Positions 1 to 5,283 of a stretch of 5,850 nt of DNA are shown one piece after another (positions within the stretch are counted from its first letter, which is position 1; every line of letters starts with the position of its first letter). The notes beneath the pieces are model-generated. The model was not told the origin of the DNA, searched no databases, and was given only the letters and a program-made list of their open reading frames with translations. The DNA lies in assembly GCA_030625445.1 (NCBI GenBank), contig DAOUQU010000113.1:1-5850 (forward strand), given 5' to 3'. This DNA is from Gammaproteobacteria bacterium (GTDB lineage Bacteria > Pseudomonadota > Gammaproteobacteria > Chromatiales > Chromatiaceae). The position numbers and the translations under genes are program-made.

Positions 1-205
1 ATTCTGTGCGCGTGGGATAATACTCCTCGGTCTTGCAGATCTCGGCAAACAGCTGCGAGCCGCGCTCATCATAAAAGAATTTGGGAGGGATAAATCGCGG
101 AGTCGAACCAAGGCCTCTGATAATCTCCGTATGGAAATCAGTGACTTCAGGGTGACGGTCGTAGAATCGGTATTTAGCGCCTTGTTTGTTCACTTGTCTG
201 TTCAT
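1..205 (-). CDS. egtD: EgtD, L-histidine N-alpha-methyltransferase (N-terminal part; gene runs off the left edge)
   Basis: Reading the minus strand from the ATG at 205-203 gives 68 uninterrupted codons to the window edge. Residues 36-68 carry the N-terminal signature of the EgtD family: a TPRFIPPKFFYDERGS stretch (36-50 region), then LFAEIC and EEYYPTRTE (60-68). In known members this segment precedes the SAM-binding Rossmann fold, which would lie outside the window; the family is about 320 residues, so roughly a fifth is present. EgtD transfers three methyl groups from S-adenosylmethionine to the alpha-amino group of histidine, making hercynine, the precursor of both ergothioneine and selenoneine. 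It acts in the cytoplasm. The gene diverges from the SelD fusion with a 51-bp gap. No clear Shine-Dalgarno precedes the ATG. The family match is strong; whether the rest of the gene is intact cannot be seen. Confidence 0.9.
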   Translation of the reverse strand, partial: MNRQVNKQGAKYRFYDRHPEVTDFHTEIIRGLGSTPRFIPPKFFYDERGSQLFAEICKTEEYYPTRTE

Positions 206-256
206 CACATATTATGGGATCATTCGTTTCCCAATCTTAACGCGAAACTCAACGCT
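186..256 (+). promoter_or_regulatory. Divergent egtD/senC control region with a weak promoter candidate for senC
   Basis: The gap between the two divergent start codons is 206-256. A sigma70-like candidate for the rightward gene is TTGTTC (186-191) and TATTAT (210-215) with an 18-bp spacer, which would give a leader of about 35 nt before the ATG at 257. The -35 half overlaps the first codons of egtD. On the other strand, CATAAT (216-211) is a possible -10 for egtD but would leave almost no leader and has no good -35. Neither start codon has an evident Shine-Dalgarno. No clear operator palindrome was found. These are weak matches made by eye. Confidence 0.25.
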
Positions 257-2530
257 ATGCAGACATCTAATACCCCGGTTGTCAAGAATCTGGTGCTGGT
301 GGGCGGCGGACACAGCCATCTCGCTGTGTTGATGCGCTTTGCCATGAAGCCAGTGCCGGGTTTGCGCCTGACCTTGATCACCCGGGATCTGCATACTCCC
401 TATTCAGGGATGCTGCCCGGATATATTGCCGGCCATTACGACTATGACCAGACGCATATCGATCTGCGCAAGCTGGCGCAATTTGCGGGCGCCAGGATCT
501 ATCACTCCGAGGTCTCCGCTCTGGATCTGGAAAACAGGCTGGTGCTTAGCCAGGATCGTCCGCCTGTCCCTTATGACCTGTTGTCGATCAATATCGGTTC
601 CCGCCCCGGAACCCTGCACGTGCCAGGCGCCACTGAACTGACGCTGCCGGTCAAACCTATCGATAGCTTTCTGTCACGCTGGGATGAACTGATTCAGCGA
701 ATATTAGACTCCACAGGGCCGTTTCGCCTGGTCGTGGTGGGTGGGGGCGCGGGAGGCGTGGAGATGGCGCTTGCCACCCAGTATCGCTTGCAACAGCAGC
801 TGCAACAGGCAGGAGAGTCAGTCGAAAGGCTGACAGTTTGCCTGCTGACTGACTCTGAAACTATCCTGCCGACACATAACTCCGGCGTACGCAGACGCTT
901 TGAACGGGTGCTGCATGATCGCGGTATCCGCCTACAGACCGGAGATGCAGTTTGTGAAGTCAGGGATGGTGAGGTGGTCTGCGAAGGCGGGGCGGTCATA
1001 GAGGCAGATGCCGTGCTATGGGTGACCCGCGCATCTGCTCCAGGATGGCTGGGCGACTCCGGTCTGGCAGTCGATGAGGAGGGGTTTATTCAGGTCAATG
1101 ATTTTCTGCAATCCACCTCGCACTCCAGCGTCTTTGCAGCAGGAGATATTGCGGCGATGGTGAATCATCCCCGCCCCAAATCCGGGGTGTTTGCAGTACG
1201 CCAGGGGCCGCCGCTGGCGGAGAATCTGCATCGCGCACTGCATGAGCAAAAGCTGAAGCCATTTCGTCCCCAGTCAAAGTTTCTCGGGCTCATCAGCACC
1301 GGTGACAGGTATGCCATCGCCTCCCGCAGCGGCTGGTCTCTGGAGGGTGCGTGGGTGTGGCGGGCCAAGGATTGGATCGACCGGCGCTTCATGCGCATGT
1401 TCAGCGAGCTGCCGGAGATGACCGGACCGCCGCCGAGCCAGGTAGATCAGGCATTTGCCGGAGAGGATGCCATCAAAGAGATCTCAGCCATGGCGATGCG
1501 CTGTGGCGGCTGCGGCGCCAAGGTTGGCAGCAGTGTGCTGTCAAGGGTCATGAACAAGCTGCAGCCGGTTCAGCGTGATGATGTGCTGATCGGTCTCGAT
1601 GCCCCTGACGATGCCGCCATCAGCGAGGTTCCGGCGGGCAAGGTGATTGCGCAGAGTGTTGATTATTTCCGCAGCTTTATCGATGACCCCTACATCTTCG
1701 GCCAGATAGCGGCCAACCATGCACTCAGTGACATCTTTGCAATGGGCGCCGATGCGCAGACGGCGATGGCGATTGCAACCCTTCCCTATGGCCGTGAGCA
1801 GGACGTGGAGGAGCAGCTCTATCAGTTGATGTCAGGAGCGCTGGAAGTCTTGAAGCATAGCAATACTGCGCTGGTAGGCGGTCATACCAGCGAAGGCGCA
1901 GAGCTCTCGTTCGGCCTCTCTGTCACCGGCCTGGTCGATCGTGAACATCTGCTGAGAAAGGGCGGCATGCAGGCAGGAGATCTGTTGCTGCTGACCAAAC
2001 CACTCGGTACAGGCACACTGTTCGCCGCAGATATGCGTCACCAGGCGAAAGGACGCTGGATCGATGCGGCGATCCGCCACATGCTGAACTCCAATTATGC
2101 CGCGGGTCTATGTCTGCATCGCTATGGAGCTACAGCCTGCACCGATGTCACCGGCTTTGGGTTGCTCGGACATCTGGTGGAGATGACCCGCGCCTCGGAT
2201 GTCGATGTGGATCTGGATCTGGATGCTCTGCCGGTGATGGCCGGGGCATTGCAAACTATCGCTGCCGGTATCTTCAGTTCACTGCAGCCGCAGAATGTCA
2301 GGTTGCGGCGCGCAATCCGCAATATCGAGGCAGCCAGCGCACACCGGCACTACCCTATACTGTTCGATCCGCAGACATCCGGGGGGCTGCTGGCGACGAT
2401 TCCGGCGGCGATGAAGGATGCGTGCGTGCAGGAGTTGCTGCAGCTGGGGTATCCGCATACCGTTGTTATCGGCGAGATAAAGGAGAGATCAGATCACCTC
2501 GAAGCGATAATTCTGAGTAGCGAGGACTGA
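257..2530 (+). CDS. senC: SenC-type selenide, water dikinase (SelD) with N-terminal FAD/NAD oxidoreductase domain
   Basis: This 757-residue fusion has two halves. Residues about 1-400 form a two-dinucleotide-binding pyridine nucleotide-disulfide oxidoreductase of the NADH dehydrogenase-like type known as an N-terminal partner of SelD: FAD-binding VLVGGGHSHLA (13-23), NAD-binding VVVGGGAGGVE (159-169) and the FAD-contacting FAAGDIA (293-299). Residues about 412-757 are SelD: GGCGAK with the catalytic Cys419 and Lys422, DYFRSFIDDP (469-478), ANHALSDIFAMGA (486-498), GGHTSEGAEL (541-550), DVTGFGLLGH (630-639) and DPQTSGGLL (704-712). SelD makes selenophosphate, AMP and phosphate from ATP, selenide and water. 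The active residue is cysteine (TGC), not selenocysteine. I infer that the oxidoreductase half helps deliver reduced selenium. The frame is open from 131, but 131-205 is antisense to the egtD start and lacks homology, and the dinucleotide fold begins just after ATG 257. The final LSSED-stop is encoded by the downstream repeat. The role as SenC rather than general SelD is inferred from senB and senA beside it; it could serve both uses. Confidence 0.9.
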   Translation: MQTSNTPVVKNLVLVGGGHSHLAVLMRFAMKPVPGLRLTLITRDLHTPYSGMLPGYIAGHYDYDQTHIDLRKLAQFAGARIYHSEVSALDLENRLVLSQDRPPVPYDLLSINIGSRPGTLHVPGATELTLPVKPIDSFLSRWDELIQRILDSTGPFRLVVVGGGAGGVEMALATQYRLQQQLQQAGESVERLTVCLLTDSETILPTHNSGVRRRFERVLHDRGIRLQTGDAVCEVRDGEVVCEGGAVIEADAVLWVTRASAPGWLGDSGLAVDEEGFIQVNDFLQSTSHSSVFAAGDIAAMVNHPRPKSGVFAVRQGPPLAENLHRALHEQKLKPFRPQSKFLGLISTGDRYAIASRSGWSLEGAWVWRAKDWIDRRFMRMFSELPEMTGPPPSQVDQAFAGEDAIKEISAMAMRCGGCGAKVGSSVLSRVMNKLQPVQRDDVLIGLDAPDDAAISEVPAGKVIAQSVDYFRSFIDDPYIFGQIAANHALSDIFAMGADAQTAMAIATLPYGREQDVEEQLYQLMSGALEVLKHSNTALVGGHTSEGAELSFGLSVTGLVDREHLLRKGGMQAGDLLLLTKPLGTGTLFAADMRHQAKGRWIDAAIRHMLNSNYAAGLCLHRYGATACTDVTGFGLLGHLVEMTRASDVDVDLDLDALPVMAGALQTIAAGIFSSLQPQNVRLRRAIRNIEAASAHRHYPILFDPQTSGGLLATIPAAMKDACVQELLQLGYPHTVVIGEIKERSDHLEAIILSSED

Positions 2531-2608
2531 GTCGTGAGGACTGAGGCGTGAGTACTGAGTAGCGAGGACTGAGACGTGAGGCGTGAGTACTGAGTAGCGA
2601 GGACTGAG
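2513..2608 (+). repeat. Short tandem/direct repeat block at the senC 3' end (CTGAGTAGCGAGGACTGAG unit)
   Basis: The 19-mer CTGAGTAGCGAGGACTGAG occurs exactly at 2513-2531, 2555-2573 and 2590-2608. The last two copies lie in a longer 32-bp exact direct repeat (2542-2573 and 2577-2608, period 35 bp). Degenerate pieces (ACTGAGTACTGAG) continue to about 2616. The first copy lies inside senC and encodes its last residues and stop codon. Such ACTGAGTA-type low-complexity repeats look like non-coding dispersed repeats; no open frame or mobile-element gene is associated with it here. Confidence 0.9.
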
Positions 2609-2655
2609 TACTGAGTTGAGAAGACTCGCTACTCGTTACTCACGCCTCAGTCCTC
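2536..2655. terminator. Large inverted repeat between convergent senC and senB; possible bidirectional terminator
   Basis: Positions 2536-2566 are the reverse complement of 2625-2655 with 29 of 31 bases matching (mismatches around 2555-2556), leaving a 58-nt interior. The second direct-repeat copy, 2578-2601, can pair with 2625-2648 instead, with a 23-nt loop. The structure spans the convergent gene ends and extends into the senB coding end (2636 onward), so RNA from either side could fold into a long stem. There is no following T run, so classical intrinsic termination is not shown; stabilising mRNA 3' ends or blocking convergent read-through are equally possible. The inverted repeat is seen; the role is inferred. 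Confidence 0.5.
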
Positions 2656-3595
2656 GTACCAGCCTTTGCCATGCGGCTGACTCCTGCGCGGGGGTAAATC
2701 GCTTTGCTTGTGTGTCACCCTGTTTGCGGAGTTGTTGCAGAAATCCGGGCTCTGCTTCTGCACGCAGCAGGCATGCCTGCAGGGCTTCGGTGTTTTTTAC
2801 CGGATAATAGCCGGCGTAGTTTCTGCCCAGCAGTCCAATGGAGCCCGTAATATCCGAGGCGATCACCGGCAGTCCCGCGATGGTTGCTTCAGAGATGACA
2901 TTGGCGCCGCCCTCCATCACGGAGGAGAGCACCATGGCGCGGCAGCGCGCATAGGCCTGGCGCACCTGCCAGTGGGGGCGCTCGCCAAGCCATTTGTAGC
3001 GCGGATTAGAGGTCATTTCGTCACGTGCCTTTTGCGCCCATGCAGCGTTGTGCGCCTTGCCATATTGCAGGATGCGGATACGGCTGGATTGCGGCAGGTT
3101 GCGCACCGCATAGGCAGCCCGCAACGGATCTTTCTCTTCACGAAGATGCCCCACCACGCAGATATCGAAGCTGCGTTTGGCGGGGGAGAGGCGGTGCTTC
3201 AGCGGTATCGCCGATTGACAGATGACCTCGATCTTCTCGCGGAATGCTTCCGGAATGGCCAGGTAGGCAAGGTCATGCAGCACTACCAGCCGGTCGGCCA
3301 GTTCGATGGAGCGCAGCGTGGTTTCAGGATGGGAGTGGATGTAGCGGTAGAGATCAGTGCCGGTTAGAGCCACGATTAGTGGCTTTTCAGGATAGAGGGC
3401 GGCAAAGCGTTCTACCGCTGTTGCGCTGCGCCAGGCATGCAGTGCAATCAACAGGTCGTATTCAGCATCATCATAGCCGGTTGCAATAGTGACCTTGTGT
3501 CCCGCGTCGCGCAGGAATCCTGCCCAGCGTGTGGCGGAAGCCCGGTTGCCGGAGAGCGACCGGGGTGGGGCAGGGGTGATCATTCCGATGTGCAT
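2636..3595 (-). CDS. senB: SenB-type selenosugar synthase (GT-B glycosyltransferase)
   Basis: This 319-residue protein looks like a GT4-like glycosyltransferase. The N-terminal nucleotide-fold strand MHIGMITPAPPRSLSGNR (1-18) continues to RWAGFLRDAGHKV (23-35), an arrangement typical of the family linked to egtB/selD-type genes and later shown to be SenB. ALTGTDLYRY is at 76-85. The C-terminal donor-binding half begins near DICVVGHLREEKDP (144-157). The E-x7-E motif of retaining GT-B enzymes is visible as EGGANVISE (228-236), followed by GLPVIASDITGS (241-252). SenB makes a selenosugar from selenophosphate and a UDP-sugar such as UDP-GlcNAc. The placement between a SelD and an EgtB homologue supports this over a generic glycosyltransferase. 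It converges with senC and diverges from senA across 55 bp. The last residues RGLRRE and the stop lie in the repeat block. No signal peptide or membrane segment is seen, and no strong ribosome site precedes the ATG. Confidence 0.85.
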   Translation of the reverse strand: MHIGMITPAPPRSLSGNRASATRWAGFLRDAGHKVTIATGYDDAEYDLLIALHAWRSATAVERFAALYPEKPLIVALTGTDLYRYIHSHPETTLRSIELADRLVVLHDLAYLAIPEAFREKIEVICQSAIPLKHRLSPAKRSFDICVVGHLREEKDPLRAAYAVRNLPQSSRIRILQYGKAHNAAWAQKARDEMTSNPRYKWLGERPHWQVRQAYARCRAMVLSSVMEGGANVISEATIAGLPVIASDITGSIGLLGRNYAGYYPVKNTEALQACLLRAEAEPGFLQQLRKQGDTQAKRFTPAQESAAWQRLVRGLRRE

Positions 3596-3610
3596 AGGGT
3601 TATAGTTGGG

Positions 3611-3628
3611 TTTTAGGTTTTAAGTTTT
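3611..3628 (-). repeat. AAAACTT/AAAACCT repeat copy in the senB-senA gap
   Basis: TTTTAGGTTTTAAGTTTT in the plus strand is the exact reverse complement of 5169-5186 in the tandem array after senA. It lies in the 55-bp gap between the divergent start codons of senB (3595) and senA (3651), so it occupies the space where promoters for both genes would be expected. The AT-rich content could itself serve as an upstream promoter element, but this is only a guess. Confidence 0.75.
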
Positions 3629-3650
3629 CATTGACAGGATTATAAAGTAA

Positions 3651-4958
3651 ATGAGTGAATCACAACGAGACATCCTGGCTGGCTGGCTGCATGATTCCAG
3701 GGAGCGCACACTGGAACTGGTTGCAGGACTTTCCGACAAACAGCGCATGGGTCCCATGCTGGATATCGTCAATCCGCTGCTGTGGGAGATTGGTCACGCA
3801 GCCTATTTTCATGAGCTGTGGACGCGGCGTCATCTCGATGGCGCGGCCTCTTTCCTGGACAACGCCGATGCAATTTATGATTCGATAAGCATTGCCCATG
3901 ATGACCGTTGGGGTCTGCCGCTGCCGCCCCTGGATGAGACCCTGGCGTATATGCAACGCGTGCTTGACTCGGAGTTGGCGCGGTTGCAGCAGCCTGAGTT
4001 GTCGGATGAAGCCATCTATCTGATGCGCTATGCGGTATTTCACGAGGATATGCATACCGAGGCGTTCACCTATAGTCGTCAAACATTGAACTATCCACGA
4101 CCCGCATTTGCGATGGCGACAGAGGACGCGCGCTGGCAGGCTGGGCCGCTGGACGGGGATGTTGCTATTCCGGGAGGGCGGTTCATGCTGGGCGCCAGTC
4201 CGGAGGTGGGATTCTGCTTTGATAATGAGAAGTGGCAACATGCTGTGGATGTCGCCCCCTTTCATATTGCCCGTGCGCCGGTCACCAATCAGCAGTATGC
4301 AGGATTTGTAGATGCCGGTGGCTATAGCAAGCGGGAGTTTTGGGATGATGCCGGCTGGCAGTGGCTGCAGAACTCGGGGTTGAAAACGCCTCTCTATTGG
4401 CGGCGTTGTGGTGTCGATGGCTGGGAAATCAGGGTGTTTGATGCGTGGCAATCGCTGCGCCCGCATGCTGCGGTGATCCATGTCTGTTGGTACGAGGCGA
4501 TGGCCTGGTGCCGCTGGGCCGGACGACGCCTGCCCGGCGAGGCGGAGTGGGAGCTGGCTGCATCGGGCAAGCTGGCAGAGAGTGGTGAAGGCTTATCCGA
4601 CACCAGGCGCACCTACCCATGGGGTGAAGAGCCGCCGACGCCACAGCTGGCAAACCTGGATGGCCGGGCCATGGGAACGATCGATGTTGCCGCACTACCC
4701 GATGGCGACAGCGCCTTCGGCTGTCGGCAGATGCTGGGCAATGTGTGGGAGTGGACCGCCGATACATTCAACTCCTATCCCGGTTTTGAAGCCGATATGT
4801 ACCAGGACTACTCCCAACCCCTGTTTGGCAAGACAAAGGCGCTGCGCGGCGGCTCCTGGGCAACCCGGGGACGGATGCTGCGCAATACATGGCGCAACTA
4901 CTATGGCCCGGAACGCAACGATGTTTTTGCCGGGTTCAGAACCTGTAAAGCCAGGTGA
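3651..4958 (+). CDS. senA: SenA-type selenoneine synthase (EgtB family, DinB + FGE-sulfatase domains)
   Basis: This 435-residue protein has the full EgtB architecture. A DinB-like helical domain (about 1-150) carries the three predicted iron ligands: His49 in EIGHAAYFHELW and His131/His135 in HEDMHTE. A formylglycine-generating-enzyme/sulfatase-modifying domain (about 170-433) shows PFHIARAPVTNQQYAGFV (203-220), GRRLPGEAEWELAA (291-304), the GNVWEWTAD motif (363-371) and RGGSWATRGRMLRNTWRNYY (399-418), ending in FAGFRTCK (426-433). EgtB enzymes use iron(II) and O2 to join sulfur to the imidazole of hercynine; SenA does the same with a selenosugar, leading to selenoneine. Choosing SenA over EgtB rests on the adjoining SenB and SelD genes; sequence alone does not settle it here. 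The ATG at 3651 has only AGGA 11 nt upstream, a weak long-spaced site, but the DinB homology starts right after it. No EgtC or EgtE gene lies nearby, in keeping with SenA not needing them. Confidence 0.85.
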   Translation: MSESQRDILAGWLHDSRERTLELVAGLSDKQRMGPMLDIVNPLLWEIGHAAYFHELWTRRHLDGAASFLDNADAIYDSISIAHDDRWGLPLPPLDETLAYMQRVLDSELARLQQPELSDEAIYLMRYAVFHEDMHTEAFTYSRQTLNYPRPAFAMATEDARWQAGPLDGDVAIPGGRFMLGASPEVGFCFDNEKWQHAVDVAPFHIARAPVTNQQYAGFVDAGGYSKREFWDDAGWQWLQNSGLKTPLYWRRCGVDGWEIRVFDAWQSLRPHAAVIHVCWYEAMAWCRWAGRRLPGEAEWELAASGKLAESGEGLSDTRRTYPWGEEPPTPQLANLDGRAMGTIDVAALPDGDSAFGCRQMLGNVWEWTADTFNSYPGFEADMYQDYSQPLFGKTKALRGGSWATRGRMLRNTWRNYYGPERNDVFAGFRTCKAR

Positions 4959-4969
4959 AATGCATTTTT
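4941..4969 (+). terminator. Weak terminator candidate at the senA 3' end
   Basis: ACCTG (4941-4945) and CAGGT (4952-4956) can form a 5-bp stem that includes the last senA codons. A 10-bp palindrome AAATGCATTT follows at 4958-4967 and runs into six T residues (4965-4970 region). The stem is short and separated from the T run by about 8 nt, so termination efficiency is doubtful. Confidence 0.25.
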
Positions 4970-4997
4970 TGAACGGCCACCAGGCACGTGCGTGATC

Positions 4998-5051
4998 GCG
5001 GTCAGAAGACCGCTCCTACGATTCTACGCAGCGCCGGATGTGGGAGTGGTC
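4998..5051. repeat. REP-like palindrome GCGGTC-AGAA-GACCGC with a degenerate inverted partner
   Basis: GCGGTC (4998-5003) and GACCGC (5008-5013) form a perfect 6-bp stem around the tetraloop AGAA, followed by TCCTAC. The 12-mer GACCGCTCCTAC at 5008-5019 has an inverted, degenerate partner GTGGGAGTGGTC at 5040-5051 (10 of 12 bases match as reverse complement). Palindromes of the GTAGGAGCGGTC type are, from general knowledge, scattered between genes in many gammaproteobacteria. There is no coding sequence here. Confidence 0.6.
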
Positions 5052-5085
5052 AGGGATTTGGCAATAATTGAAGTACCAGAGTACT

Positions 5086-5156
5086 GGTTCCCACGCTCCT
5101 GCGTGGTAACCCATACGTAAATCTAATATGCATTCCCACGCTGGAGCATGGGAACG
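5086..5156. repeat. Paired inverted REP-like elements of the GTTCCCACGCTCC type
   Basis: The first hairpin is GGTTCCCACGC (5086-5096), loop TCCT, GCGTGGTAACC (5101-5111), with 10 of 11 positions paired. The second is TTCCCACGCT (5133-5142) with AGCATGGGAA (5145-5154), 9 of 10 paired. Read on the minus strand, the second begins CGTTCCCATGCTCCAGCG, so the two units face opposite directions, as in a bacterial interspersed mosaic element. A spacer of about 20 nt separates them. These are dispersed intergenic repeats rather than part of a gene. Confidence 0.7.
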
Positions 5157-5161
5157 AGGGA

Positions 5162-5197
5162 AAAACCTAAAACTTAAAACCTAAAACTTAAAACCTA
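5162..5197 (+). repeat. Tandem array of the 14-bp unit AAAACCTAAAACTT
   Basis: There are two full exact copies (5162-5175 and 5176-5189) and a partial third, AAAACCTA (5190-5197). The unit is an alternation of AAAACCT and AAAACTT heptamers. An inverted 18-bp copy lies in the senB-senA gap at 3611-3628, so the family brackets senA. Confidence 0.9.
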
Positions 5198-5283
5198 CCC
5201 GCTGTAATATCCAGGGGTTCTCCAGTGTCTAATTATGTATGGCAATGTTGAAGATTGCCACTTCGTCGATTAGGCTTCCTGGT
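5198..5283 (+). promoter_or_regulatory. Leader of the DUF3095-like gene with a 7-bp hairpin
   Basis: TGGCAAT (5240-5246) and ATTGCCA (5254-5260) form a perfect 7-bp stem with the loop GTTGAAG, ending 23 nt before the ATG at 5284. No T run follows, so it is not a terminator. TAATAT at 5206-5211 is a possible -10 without a convincing -35. Whether the hairpin lies in a leader or in the coding region depends on which start is used: in-frame ATGs also occur at 5239 and 5245. Confidence 0.25.

Noticed and set aside
131..256. A 42-residue N-terminal extension of the SelD fusion starting at ATG 131
   Set aside because: Positions 131-205 are antisense to the well-matched start of egtD, the extension resembles nothing, and the dinucleotide-binding fold starts just after ATG 257.
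1502..1522. Selenocysteine in the SelD active site
   Set aside because: The catalytic position is a TGC cysteine codon and there is no in-frame TGA in the gene before its end.
2513..2655. CRISPR array
   Set aside because: The repeats are nearly contiguous with 3-4 nt or variable gaps, no unique spacers of regular length exist, and no cas gene is present.
2708..3367. A 219-codon plus-strand open frame opposite senB
   Set aside because: It lies inside the strongly supported senB frame and has no recognisable motifs.
3631..3646. TTGACA followed by TATAAA as a senA promoter
   Set aside because: Only 4 bp separate the two boxes, far from the 16-18 bp needed, and neither pairs with another good box at the proper distance before the start codon.
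3660..4481. A 273-codon open frame on the minus strand opposite senA
   Set aside because: It lies wholly inside the well-supported senA gene, its translation shows no recognisable domain, and GC-rich genes often leave such antisense frames open.
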